DNA of 64,000 nucleotides from Methanoplanus limicola DSM 2279 (GCF_000243255.1 NZ_CM001436.1:1400077-1464076); one strand, 5' to 3'; counted from the stretch's first letter, positions 53,036 through 62,385 are shown. Program-made: numbers and translations. The notes: generated by a model not told the origin, from the sequence alone.

Positions 53036-53752
53036 GTGAATAATAGTTGTCTGTTTATTGGTGTATTAATAACAATTCTCTCTTTGCATGCCGGAGTTTT
53101 GGCCTTTGAAATTTCCGGAGAGTATACCGTGGAAGGCCAGAAGTGGCTCAATGAACACTGGGGAGAAAATATAACGCTGGGAGATGTAGCCCGTATTGCT
53201 TACTTTGAGGAGGATTATCAGAATATTATTGAAAATGTTGATCTAAAACTCCTTAATGAGGTATGGGGTCAGCCATACTACTGGGGCAGCAGGCATCCAC
53301 GGGTTTGTGAAGAATACCCGGAGTGTCCGTTCGGTGCAAGTATCTGGGATGAAACCGGGCCATTAAACATTCACGAACTAAACCTTTCACAGATAACTGA
53401 GATGGGTCTTGAAGATGTTGTCACTGATTATAGTGGGTATCGCATAATCGGGTACATGGATAAATCCATCTCAGATGGCGAAAAAAAGTATTTTCACCGG
53501 GATATGCCGGAAGATCTTGACAGGTTTACTTATGATCTGGTATGGGGGGATGCAGAAGACTCTTTAAAGCTCACCATTTTTGCACCGGACGGAGTTATGG
53601 GACCATATTATGATGACAGTGATGGTGTGGTAAACGGTAGAATATTTCTTCAGATCTCACGTCCGGATGGTATTGATCCGGGTGACTGGTATGCAGTTGT
53701 TGAAGGAGAACGGGTTTTTGGGACACGGAAATTTATGCTGCTTGTACTTTGA
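53036..53752 (+). CDS. Secreted protein: EGQKWLNEHWGE module plus beta-sandwich
   Basis: A 238-residue exported protein with a GTG start. The signal peptide (LFIGVLITILSLHAGVLA) is followed by the module EISGEYTVEGQKWLNEHWGE through VWGQPYYWGSRHP, then a beta-sandwich (WGDAEDSLKLTIFAPDGVMGPYYDDSDGVVNGRI and DWYAVVEGERV). The N-terminal module matches 51921-52625 and the C-terminal domain matches 41078-41533, so this protein is a composite of both. It is followed after eight bases by a membrane-anchored regulator gene. Function unknown. Confidence 0.7.
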   Translation: MNNSCLFIGVLITILSLHAGVLAFEISGEYTVEGQKWLNEHWGENITLGDVARIAYFEEDYQNIIENVDLKLLNEVWGQPYYWGSRHPRVCEEYPECPFGASIWDETGPLNIHELNLSQITEMGLEDVVTDYSGYRIIGYMDKSISDGEKKYFHRDMPEDLDRFTYDLVWGDAEDSLKLTIFAPDGVMGPYYDDSDGVVNGRIFLQISRPDGIDPGDWYAVVEGERVFGTRKFMLLVL

Positions 53753-53760
53753 GGTGAATT

Positions 53761-54564
53761 ATGTTTAATCTAAAGGTGGTGTGTCCAATTTTTCTTTTGC
53801 TCCTGTCATCGGTTGTGACATTTCCTGTTTTGGCCTTTGAGACAGGAGGTTATGTGGTTCAGCCTGCATATGATCTATATCCTGAATATAGTGATCTATA
53901 CTTTACTCCCAGATCAGAAGAGACTGTACTTCTCAATGATCCTGTACCGGAAACGATAAATCTCTCTGATTTACCTCTCTGGATACTTGTTGCTCTGGGA
54001 GTTACTGCGGTATCCTCCGTGATTATCTGTTTGTGCAAGTGTTTTTCATCGTCCGGTTTATTTCTTATAGGGGGATTTAAAAGGGTTTCCCGGAAAAATA
54101 TCCTTAAAAATCCCTCAAGGAGTGAGATCTATAATTATGTAAAGGAAAATCCGGGAGTACAGATGGCCGATATTGGAAAGTGTACCGGAAATACGTATAA
54201 AAATCTGGTTTATCATCTTGATCTCCTTATAGGTTTTGGGATGATAACAATGATGAAATGCAAGAATACTGTACGGTATTTTGAGAATTCAGGCAGTTTT
54301 TCAGATGCAGAACGAAAGATGATAATGCACCTTAAACATGGGAGTGATAAAAAGATTATAGAGGCTGTTTTGAACCATAGGGGTATATCACGGCATGAGA
54401 TTAGTAGTTATGCCGGGATATCAGGGCCTTCTGTAAGCTGGCATATGCACTTTCTGGTAGATGATCAGATAATTGTACAGGAAAAAGAAGGGACAATTAC
54501 CCGTCATTATCTCACTGGACATATGATCGAAGTTTACGAGGATGTTATCCGGTGGGTTCACTAA
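53761..54564 (+). CDS. Membrane-anchored transcription regulator with tandem winged-helix domains
   Basis: A 267-residue paralogue of 40305-41057 with the same layout: signal-like helix, ~55 extracytoplasmic residues, the SDLPLWI motif before a membrane helix (about 74-95), and two winged helix-turn-helix units (EIYNYVKENPGVQMADIGKCTGNTYKNLVYH and IIEAVLNHRGISRHEISSYAGISGPSVSWH). It is cotranscribed with the secreted protein gene upstream (8 bases). The repeated pairing of a secreted protein with this regulator type suggests surface signal sensing. Confidence 0.8.
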   Translation: MFNLKVVCPIFLLLLSSVVTFPVLAFETGGYVVQPAYDLYPEYSDLYFTPRSEETVLLNDPVPETINLSDLPLWILVALGVTAVSSVIICLCKCFSSSGLFLIGGFKRVSRKNILKNPSRSEIYNYVKENPGVQMADIGKCTGNTYKNLVYHLDLLIGFGMITMMKCKNTVRYFENSGSFSDAERKMIMHLKHGSDKKIIEAVLNHRGISRHEISSYAGISGPSVSWHMHFLVDDQIIVQEKEGTITRHYLTGHMIEVYEDVIRWVH

Positions 54565-54713
54565 TGATGCCTGAAATGGATGTATATTGCTCTGTCAACA
54601 ACATCTCTGTTCTTTGTTATTGCCTTTTGTGCACCGCTTCAAAACCAAAACTACAATGATAAATTTTTCCGTTCTTGAAGATACCTCTCCTGTGAACAGC
54701 CTATATTCCAACT

Positions 54714-56140
54714 GATCTTCATCAGGATGCGAAAAACACTCTATTTTGGAACTAAATATTATCCAAAATAACGCCATTTTGAGCTTATTTTTGTGATCTA
54801 GCGATTAGATCTGAGAGTCATACCCTCTCGCCATATATCATGCTTTTTACAGGAATCAGAGCATAAAATTCAGAGATATAACGGCCTGCTATTGGCACTT
54901 TTTTTCAGCCGGTGTTTATATCGGATTGACCTGAGATCATGGAATGACGGGCTTCTGTTATGGTTGTTTATTATTGATTATTGCTGGTTATTTCGGTTAT
55001 TTTTTGATTTTAGTCGGAATTTGTCCTTTATTTTGTCAAAATTTAGGTTTATTTTGGTTTATATTGGCCTATGCTGGCTTGTTTTTGATTTTGATCAAAA
55101 TTTGTGTGTATTTGAGCTAATCTGAACTCTTATTCTTATTTGTGCTCAAGGAGGAATGAAACAACCCTCTCCCTGAGTTCATCTGCACGAGGTGAGATCC
55201 ACCCGCAGAGCAGGTGCGATCCCTCTCTCACCCAGTAACACTCAGCACCCGGTATGTTCTCATATGCATATACACCGTGATAGAAGAGTACGTCACTGTC
55301 ATGAGTGCCATGTACGATTAAAGAGGGGCAGGTGATCTTCTCCACCGGAAGGTCGCCGATCCGGGCCATCTTATCCAGGTCGTTTTCAAGGCCGGGTTTT
55401 CTGTGCTTATAGTCCGTCATCGAGCGTACCATCCGGAAGAACATTCTGATCTGACCGGGGTCCTTTATGGCTGTCTTTACCTGCTCTTTAATCTGCTCCG
55501 GACGGCAGAGTGAGGAGTGCTTAAGGACATCCTGAAGGCTCTTTTCAGGGAAATGCAGGCTCATCTGCTCCATTAACTCAACTCCCGGCCCTGACATCAC
55601 GAGCTTTTCCATGACCTTACCGATATTGACGGAGAGCAGATACTGCGAAGAGACTGCATCCATGGCAACAAGGCATTTGACCCTGTCAGGATGCCGGATC
55701 GCAAATTCGTAACCGGAAGCTCCGCCGGCAGAGCCGAACATCAGGTGGACTTTCTCTATTTTTAAGGCGTCCAGCAGGGCAGCGAGTGCATCAGCCTGCT
55801 CAGCCGGAGTTTTTCCGGTGTCAAGGGGAGTTCCCAGGTAACCCGGACGGCTGACAGAAAGCAGTGAGAATCCTTTTGTGTTATCCAGTCGAAGAGGAGC
55901 AGGGACTGATCATATCCGCCCGGTGTACCATGAATTGCAAGTATTACAGGTCCTTTTCCGATGAGAGAGTATTCCATCGTCCCGCAGGATGTTTCAGTTG
56001 TCTGTTTTGTACTGAGGAGTTCGTTCTGCCGTGCTATCTCCTCCTTCAGCCACCTGTGATAGTCCGATGAGAAGAGTGAGTCCGATGAATTTTCTGCCAT
56101 GGATAGTTGTTAAGAAAAGAGGTTAAAATAATTTATGATG
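54714..56140. repeat. 1.4-kb direct repeat, right copy (frameshifted hydrolase)
   Basis: Homologous to 48858-50276, same orientation, about 5.86 kb away. The coding part is almost identical and the ~420-base non-coding part diverges more. The repeats flank the propeller, EGQKWLNEHWGE and regulator genes. Recombination between them would delete about 5.9 kb. Bases 54565-54713 before the repeat hold nothing that I recognise. Confidence 0.85.
55136..56100 (-). pseudogene. Alpha/beta hydrolase (frameshifted copy)
   Basis: Same gene as 49271-50236 but with one base missing near 55876: the intact copy has ttttgttgttatcc where this one has ttttgtgttatcc. The frame is thereby split after the residues LLLFDWIT, before the nucleophile, giving open frames of 112 and 201 codons. 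The remainder is well preserved, so the mutation is recent. Ninety-five bases separate it from the S9 peptidase gene upstream, probably the ancestral operon partner. Confidence 0.85.
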
Positions 56141-56195
56141 CGTCCGGTCTGTGTAATATCTCTTCGTGACAGGCCGGATTGTTATATCTTCCCTG

Positions 56196-58229
56196 TTATA
56201 ATGAAGAGAAGAGATACTGGTCAAGCCAGTCCAACTCTTCCTGTATCTTACGTGCCTGCGTCTCCGGCGTTGTCATGTGGTGCGGCTGATCTTTGAAGAG
56301 AACGAACCTCACTGGTGCCTGGCTTCCCTCCTTATATGCCCGGTAGGTGACCCAGGCACTGGACGGGTCCACCTGCGGATCTTTCGTTCCGATCATCATC
56401 AGAAGCGGGGTTCTGACATTTTCTGCCTGGTAGACGGGTAAAATACTCCGGAATGCCGCAGGGTCCTGGTAAGGGCTCTTCTCATAATACATCTTGTCCA
56501 TCACGATGCCGTTTGTGTTCGCTATCTGTGAGTTCTCGTCGGCTGTCCCTGCACCTGAAACCGCAGCTTTCAGCGTTGGATCTTTGGTTATAAGGGCAAG
56601 AGTCAGGATTCCGCCGTTCGACCATCCGGTCACCCCGACCTGCGACCGGTTAATGATGCCCCTTTCTGCAAGGTGATCGACTCCTGTCATAATGTCCTCT
56701 GTTGGCAGGCTATAATAATTTCCTCCTTCAATTGAACGGGCAAAATCCAGCCCGAAATTTGTGCTGCCGTGGTAATTGACCGAGAGGGTTACCGCACCTT
56801 TGTCTGTTATCAGGTGGTACGGAAACTCCCAGGTGTCACGCCAGCTGTCAAAATCGGCATAGTTCGGCCCGCCGTGGATGACAAGCACCAGTGGGTACAG
56901 CTTTCCCTTCTCATATCCGGGCGGGTACCGGATGACACCATATACCGTATCGCCCTGAGCACCTTTCCATTTCGTGACTTCGGAAGTCCCGAGGTCCTTC
57001 TGTATCAGATCCTGGTTCAGGCCGGTCAGCATTACAGGGTCTGTTATCTCACTTCCCGAAACCGCTGCCCTGAATAACTGGGGCGGTGAGCTTGCTGAAT
57101 TGTAATTGTATACTATGGTGGAGCCTGTACTGTCGGATTCGGCAGCAAAGATGTTTCCTGCATCCCTGCCGTTAAGTGTTGTCATCTTCCATCCGCCATT
57201 GCTCCGCGTTGCCCGGACAAGTTTCGGGTTTGTGCCGTCAGCGAGGAAGAGATAGGCTCCGCCGTTGAACGGGTTGACCTCAATATCACTGTTGAATATA
57301 TCAATATGCAGCCCGCGTTCCCAGTTGAGGGGCACTTCCTCAAGTTTCTGGGTGGCCGGTGAATATACAAGAAGTTCTGCTGCATTTTCTACCGGGTACC
57401 TAAGTCCTCCGTTGATGATCTTCTCGATATAGACGTCACTGCTGTCCGGTGACCAGGCAAACTGATTTTCGTCTTGGTATCCCTCAACAAGAATGAAGAG
57501 TTCCTTCTCCTCTCCTGTAAGCGTGTTTAGGAGAACATACCGGAAGGTTGCCCCCGTCTCCCAGGACTTTGGGTCTGTGGATGCTTTGTATAATACATAT
57601 TTTCCGTCCGGCGAGGGCGACCAGATCGTAATGACATCATTGTTTGCAGAGAGGGGAGCAATAACCCCGTCTTTCAGCGAATAGGTCCTGAGGATGACAG
57701 GTTCCGGCAGTTCGTCCACGACAATCGCAACTTCGGTATCCGCAGGTGCAGCACCGGCCGGTGCTCCCGTGAAGATCAGGCGGTCGTTTCCAAGGAAGGC
57801 AAAACTTCCGGCAGGTTCGTCTGTTATGCCGGAAAGAGGGGTTCTCTTTTTATCTGAAAGATCCACAAGATACATGGATACAGGCCCGCCTTCACGGGGC
57901 ATTGCCGCATATGCCACCGTTTTGCCGTCAGGAGATAGTGCACAGGCGGTGACCGACTGATCAGGGCCGGTAAGTGCAAGTTCAGTGGCGGAGTTCACAT
58001 CAATATACATCAGGGTGCCGTTGTTTGCAGGAGGAGTAAGATCGGTTCCTGCTGACCGGATATACACAAGGTTTCCCCCGTCTGCCGAGAGGGTGAAATG
58101 GCCGGGAGTCTCCATATAGAGAATATCATCCGGTGTCAGGGTGGAAGCAGATGCCCCCGGTATAAATGCCAGTACCAGAGCAGAAAGCAGAATATATGTT
58201 AAAATCACAGGAATGCGCCGCAATATCAT
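56196..58229 (-). CDS. Secreted S9-family prolyl oligopeptidase-like peptidase
   Basis: A 677-residue exported serine peptidase. A signal peptide (TYILLSALVLAFIPGASA) is followed by a propeller with TolB-like repeats (SADGGNLVYIRSAG, SPDGKTVAYAAMP, SPDGKYVLYKAS) and a C-terminal alpha/beta hydrolase domain: the nucleophile is S537 in GWSNGG, the acid is in IGTKDPQVDP and the histidine in KDQPHHMTTP. It cleaves short peptides, probably after small residues, outside the cell. It may supply amino acids or process surface peptides. A 3' fragment of another copy is at 50391-50440. Confidence 0.9.
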   Translation of the reverse strand: MILRRIPVILTYILLSALVLAFIPGASASTLTPDDILYMETPGHFTLSADGGNLVYIRSAGTDLTPPANNGTLMYIDVNSATELALTGPDQSVTACALSPDGKTVAYAAMPREGGPVSMYLVDLSDKKRTPLSGITDEPAGSFAFLGNDRLIFTGAPAGAAPADTEVAIVVDELPEPVILRTYSLKDGVIAPLSANNDVITIWSPSPDGKYVLYKASTDPKSWETGATFRYVLLNTLTGEEKELFILVEGYQDENQFAWSPDSSDVYIEKIINGGLRYPVENAAELLVYSPATQKLEEVPLNWERGLHIDIFNSDIEVNPFNGGAYLFLADGTNPKLVRATRSNGGWKMTTLNGRDAGNIFAAESDSTGSTIVYNYNSASSPPQLFRAAVSGSEITDPVMLTGLNQDLIQKDLGTSEVTKWKGAQGDTVYGVIRYPPGYEKGKLYPLVLVIHGGPNYADFDSWRDTWEFPYHLITDKGAVTLSVNYHGSTNFGLDFARSIEGGNYYSLPTEDIMTGVDHLAERGIINRSQVGVTGWSNGGILTLALITKDPTLKAAVSGAGTADENSQIANTNGIVMDKMYYEKSPYQDPAAFRSILPVYQAENVRTPLLMMIGTKDPQVDPSSAWVTYRAYKEGSQAPVRFVLFKDQPHHMTTPETQARKIQEELDWLDQYLFSSL

Positions 58230-58336
58230 ATTTTTACAGAGGTTGTTCTGATATATAACATTTGGCAGTTTATTTCCGGGCGAAACGATGTACGATTTCT
58301 AAAAATAGATGTGATTGGGTTATTATTCCTGTAAGA

Positions 58337-59593
58337 TTAGTATGTCCCGTATTTCTTTACCGCTTCTACAACTGCCTGGACGTTTTCAGGTTTTGCTTCA
58401 CCTGATATGCCGCCGTCTACTCCCGGATATACCATCATTCCGCCTTCTTTGCAGTCGTTAAGCATATCTTTCATGAAGCTGTCTACCTTCTGAGGGGTTC
58501 CTCCGATAAGAAGTGAGTTTGGCGGACCGCTTGATAGTATTACATGGTCACCGAGCACTTCTCTCACCTTTCTTGGATCAGTCTTGTCAAATACACCGAT
58601 TACCTTTCCTTTCGGGAGTTCGAGAAGAGTTTCAAGGTGGGCGTCATGCCTTCCTTCAAAGAGAATATACGGCGTCTGGCCCATTGCGATCACCTCTTCC
58701 AGTACCTTTCTGAGTGCCGGCCAGTAGAACTCATTGTAGAGCTTTGGATTCAGGTATTCATTCAGGTGGAGGGGGAAGAAGCACTCCACAACCTCTGTTC
58801 CGAGTGCCTTCTGAACTTCAGGCGGAATATTTCCGGTTACCTTTGCAGATTCTATAAGTAATGGTATTAGTGCCTCTGTCGCCCGTTTTACCTCATCCGG
58901 GTGCCTGTAGATGTCAAGAACGATGTTTTTAATGTCACGGAGGAAATCGCTTATGACATCGAGCGGTGCATAACTCCAGGCTGTAGGAAATGTGGGAACT
59001 CCGGCTTGCGCGAGTGACTGAATAAGATCGCCCTGTGCCGCACCGAATTTTGCAAGCTCTGCGCCGTACTGTGCAAAAGCTGCATTTGCCTCAGGAGATC
59101 CTGGTTCAGCCATTGCTCTGCATACTCTTGGGAATGCCACCCTGTTCAGGAAGTCTGTCGGATCTCTGGTAAATAGCTCATACTCATCAACCTTCATAAT
59201 CTCCCTGCCAATGAACTGTGGCTGAGTGTCGTCCCCCAGTTCAATGCCCGGCCACTTGGTATAGACATCATCCAGCACCTCATGGAACTGCGCCTGCATA
59301 AACCTTGCCACCGGCACAACATCCGGTGCATTGCGCAGGAAGGTAAGGCTCATAAATGTTGCTTCAAGGCCGGTCAGAATGATCATGGAATCGAAGTCGA
59401 AATCATTTGCTACCTTCAGAGCTGCTTCTTTGTTTTTCTGGTAGTCGTAGATGACATCATTTGACTTATAGCCTGCATAATGTGCATGAAATATGCTCAT
59501 CATAGGGGTAATCGGTACCCTGTCGGGTTCTTTTCCTTTAATTACAGCCTCAAGGCGGGCAAGTTTCTCATTATATCTCTGTGCAGGATCCAT
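58337..59593 (-). CDS. UroD-family corrinoid methyltransferase (MtvB/MtoB-like demethylase candidate)
   Basis: A 418-residue protein of the uroporphyrinogen decarboxylase superfamily, which includes MtaA, MtbA and the O-demethylases MtvB/OdmB. It starts next to the corrinoid gene without any gap (corrinoid stop at 59594, ATG at 59593), so it is its partner. Seen in it: PDRVPITPMMSIFHAHYAGY near the start and PYILFEGRHDAHLETLLELPKGKVIGVFDKTDPRKV near the end. I see no H-x-C...C zinc motif as in MtaA/MtbA coenzyme-M methyltransferases, which favours a substrate-side (demethylating) role. The substrate, perhaps an aromatic methoxy compound, is inference. Confidence 0.78.
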   Translation of the reverse strand: MDPAQRYNEKLARLEAVIKGKEPDRVPITPMMSIFHAHYAGYKSNDVIYDYQKNKEAALKVANDFDFDSMIILTGLEATFMSLTFLRNAPDVVPVARFMQAQFHEVLDDVYTKWPGIELGDDTQPQFIGREIMKVDEYELFTRDPTDFLNRVAFPRVCRAMAEPGSPEANAAFAQYGAELAKFGAAQGDLIQSLAQAGVPTFPTAWSYAPLDVISDFLRDIKNIVLDIYRHPDEVKRATEALIPLLIESAKVTGNIPPEVQKALGTEVVECFFPLHLNEYLNPKLYNEFYWPALRKVLEEVIAMGQTPYILFEGRHDAHLETLLELPKGKVIGVFDKTDPRKVREVLGDHVILSSGPPNSLLIGGTPQKVDSFMKDMLNDCKEGGMMVYPGVDGGISGEAKPENVQAVVEAVKKYGTY

Positions 59594-60229
59594 CTACTCC
59601 ACCCCTGCGAGCTTTTTAAACTTCCTGACTCCTGCTGTTGCGTCATCTGACCATTCGTCAGCGCCCGTGTATTCCCTGGTCTCCTCGTCTGTCCGTCCTC
59701 CTCCGACGATGATTTTGACCTGGTCACGGAGTCCGGCCTCTTTTATGGCATCAACAGTAATTTTCATCGACTCTGTCGCTTCTGTTAATAGTCCGCTTAA
59801 GGCGACAATTATGGGCTTGTTTTCCTTAATCGCCTCAATGAATGCATCCGGAGGCTGGTCCACGCCAAGATCGATGACATTGAATCCTTCGGCTTCAAGA
59901 AGGGCCGAAGTTATGTTTTTGCCTATATCATGGACATCGCCCCCGACAGTTCCGATGACGATTGTTCCTTTGTTCTCTTTGCTCTCACCAAAGACGGGTT
60001 TTAGTATTTCCATTATCTGATTCAGGATTTCCCCTGCCATCATAAGATCAGATACAAAAAAGCGTCCTTCTTCAAATCTCTGGCCTACAATATCGGTTGC
60101 TTTTCTCACATCCTCAATAATGATGAAAGGATCTTCCTCAGATTTAACTCTCTGATTAAGAATATCTATGCACTTTACTTCATCGAGATCGACAAGTGCA
60201 TTGATGAAATTTTCTCTTATATCTGTCAT
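59594..60229 (-). CDS. Methyltransferase cognate corrinoid protein
   Basis: A 211-residue MtaC/MtoC-type protein: helical cap then B12-binding domain with GDVHDIGKN (H100 binds cobalt). It accepts a methyl group on Co(I) from the UroD-family partner encoded next and donates it to the MtrH-like enzyme encoded upstream in the cluster. It is similar to the orphan at 32844-33482 throughout. The ribosome-binding site GAGGAGG is complementary to CCTCCTC 30-odd bases upstream. Confidence 0.9.
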   Translation of the reverse strand: MTDIRENFINALVDLDEVKCIDILNQRVKSEEDPFIIIEDVRKATDIVGQRFEEGRFFVSDLMMAGEILNQIMEILKPVFGESKENKGTIVIGTVGGDVHDIGKNITSALLEAEGFNVIDLGVDQPPDAFIEAIKENKPIIVALSGLLTEATESMKITVDAIKEAGLRDQVKIIVGGGRTDEETREYTGADEWSDDATAGVRKFKKLAGVE

Positions 60230-60237
60230 ATTTATGG

Positions 60238-60282
60238 CCTCCTCTCACAGCTATGTGAGATAAGTGTGTGATCTGGAGGAGG
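60238..60282 (-). promoter_or_regulatory. Potential hairpin occluding the corrinoid-gene ribosome-binding site
   Basis: In the mRNA, CCUCCUC (complement of 60276-60282) can pair with the Shine-Dalgarno GAGGAGG (complement of 60238-60244), and directly inside CUCACA-uagc-UGUGAG forms a perfect 6-bp hairpin next to the Shine-Dalgarno. The start codon is at 60229. The rest of the 312-base gap to the activator gene (60283-60541) holds a TATA-like region and a perfect palindrome but no gene. Confidence 0.5.
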
Positions 60283-60459
60283 TTGTAAAAATAGTTTTCC
60301 CATGCTCCGGCGCTGACTGCCTCATTTTAGCAGGAACTTTAGGTCTAACTGACCTTAATTTAGTATTTTCCGGAAAAAAAGGGTTTTAATATGACATTTT
60401 ATTTTGACAGATGCATAAAGTTTATATCTGCTGTGATGTAACATCTGGATATTATGGAA

Positions 60460-60480
60460 TTAAGTCCGGTCCGGACTTAA
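60460..60480. promoter_or_regulatory. Perfect 21-bp palindrome between activator and corrinoid genes
   Basis: Arms TTAAGTCCGG and CCGGACTTAA are perfectly complementary around a single central T at 60470. It lies about 60 bases after the activator stop codon (60542) and about 230 bases before the corrinoid start. It could be an operator for the corrinoid-UroD operon or a transcript 3' hairpin for the upstream operon; no T-run follows on the minus strand. Confidence 0.5.
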
Positions 60481-60541
60481 TCCGGAAATGTTCAGGATTA
60501 ACCTCCGTGACGGGGTTTCTCTCGCAATCATGGTGTAACTG

Positions 60542-62380
60542 TTAATTTTTGTCCCGGGATATAGGGATTGACCTGATATATCGCCTGTTAAATGATTTTT
60601 CAACAGATAGTTCAATATATTCAACTTTTTCAAGAATTTTTTCAAGCTTTCTCCTTTCATGCACCGACTTTAAAGCTATCTTTGCCCCGCCAACAGCAGT
60701 CTCACCTGCAAATACAATATTCTCCCTCTTTATCCCCGGAATGATGTCAAGAATTACTGCATTCTCTATATTGACGTGAGTCCCGAATGACCCTGCAAGG
60801 TACACTTTTTTTATCTGTGACGGTTCTATTCCGAATTTTTCGGCAAGGATTGTCCAGCCCGTTTTAAGTGAGCCTTTTGCAAGGAGGAATTCATTTATGT
60901 CCTTCTCTGTTATTGTTATATCTCCGTTATTTCCGGTATCAAAGCTTTCTTCGATGACAAATTCAGGGACTCCGTCCACTTTGATTTTCGGATGGGAAAG
61001 GTCCCTGAATTTTCCGGTTCCTGTAATTATCTTCTCCCTGTAGAGTTCTGCTACAAGATCGATTACGCCGCTTCCGCAGATCCCTTTTGGTTTAACATCA
61101 TCTATTGTTCTGTAGATGACATTTCCGTCTTCGATTTTTACACTCTCGATTGCACCGCTGACTGCCTTCATGCCTGAGCTTATATGGGCACCCTCAAAGG
61201 AGGGGCCTGACGGAGCAGAGCATGCCAGGATCTTTTCTGAGTTTCCAAGGAGAATTTCAGAGTTTGTTCCGATATCAATTACAAGGGATATCTCGTCCTG
61301 CTCATAGATTTTTGTAATAAGAAGGTTTGCAACGGCATCTGATCCTATATATCCGCCGATCAGCGGTATTGCAGTCACAAGCCCCTCGCCGTTCATATTT
61401 AGTGAGAGGTCCTTTGCAGGGAAACTGACAAGATCCCCGACAGCCGGAATAAATGGTGCAACACCTATGTATTTCGGGGTTATTCCCAGGAATATATGGT
61501 GCATCACTGAATTTCCGACAAATACCATATCATATACACTTTCAGGTGATATCCCGCTCTGCCTGCATACAGAGTCTATCAGGAAATTTATGGTGTCAGC
61601 TATAAGTCTCCGCAGTTTGCCTAAATTTTCCGGCTTTCTTGATGCATAGGTTATTCTTGAGACAATGTCCTCGCCGTACATTACCTGCGGGTTTTCTGCA
61701 TTTGCCCTTGCGATGGTCTCACCTGTAATAAGATTTACAAGGTGGCATATGACCTTTGATGAGCCGATGTCAACTGAAATACCGAATATCTCTTCTGTCG
61801 TATCCCCCGGTTCAACGGAGATTATCCGGTTGCCGTACATGCCAACGGTCACATCCCAGCCGGACTTTCTAAGTATCTTCGGGAGTTCTGTCAGGGTTCC
61901 AAGGGATATTTCAGTTTCTTTTGGGCATCTGAGTTCACTCCTGAGCCTCTCCAGATCAGGTCTGATGTCACTGAATGAACTTTTTCCAATATGTATGTGT
62001 ATTTTTTTAACCGCAGGTTCCGGTGTTACATCCTCGTCAAGTCCTACTGCCGATATCTCTCTTTTTGCACTTCTGCTTCCCGGAGGGATATAGACTGTGC
62101 AGTTTCCGCTGAGGATTTTTGCCTGGCAGGCAAGGCGGTACCCGTCTTTTATCTCGTCATCACTGAGCTTTTCTTCTTCTGTCCGTGTAAGTTCATTCAG
62201 TGACCCGTAATGCCTTATTATCTGAACTCTGCACTTGCCGCATGTTCCGGCCCCTCCGCACTCTCCGCGAAGGCTCACATTTCCGTTCAGGGCAAGTTCA
62301 AGAAGGGTGTCTGAAGTTCCGGAGACAACTTTCCCGTCCGGTTCAAACATCACTGAGACACTGCTTTTCTCTTCAGGCAT
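60542..62380 (-). CDS. Corrinoid-activation protein (RACo/RamA-like, DUF4445)
   Basis: A 612-residue protein. An N-terminal [2Fe-2S] ferredoxin domain has C41, C47, C50 (CGGAGTCGKC) and C85 (LACQAKI). A linker is followed by an ASKHA-type ATPase region (DIGSSKVICHLV, GTNSEILLG, SGPSFEGAHISSGM, VYLAGSFGTHVN) typical of RACo and DUF4445. Such proteins use ATP to reduce inactivated Co(II) corrinoid back to Co(I). In this cluster it would keep the corrinoid protein at 59594-60229 active. It begins five bases after the stop of the MtrH-like gene, so they share an operon. Confidence 0.9.
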   Translation of the reverse strand: MPEEKSSVSVMFEPDGKVVSGTSDTLLELALNGNVSLRGECGGAGTCGKCRVQIIRHYGSLNELTRTEEEKLSDDEIKDGYRLACQAKILSGNCTVYIPPGSRSAKREISAVGLDEDVTPEPAVKKIHIHIGKSSFSDIRPDLERLRSELRCPKETEISLGTLTELPKILRKSGWDVTVGMYGNRIISVEPGDTTEEIFGISVDIGSSKVICHLVNLITGETIARANAENPQVMYGEDIVSRITYASRKPENLGKLRRLIADTINFLIDSVCRQSGISPESVYDMVFVGNSVMHHIFLGITPKYIGVAPFIPAVGDLVSFPAKDLSLNMNGEGLVTAIPLIGGYIGSDAVANLLITKIYEQDEISLVIDIGTNSEILLGNSEKILACSAPSGPSFEGAHISSGMKAVSGAIESVKIEDGNVIYRTIDDVKPKGICGSGVIDLVAELYREKIITGTGKFRDLSHPKIKVDGVPEFVIEESFDTGNNGDITITEKDINEFLLAKGSLKTGWTILAEKFGIEPSQIKKVYLAGSFGTHVNIENAVILDIIPGIKRENIVFAGETAVGGAKIALKSVHERRKLEKILEKVEYIELSVEKSFNRRYIRSIPISRDKN

Positions 62381-62385
62381 CGGAA

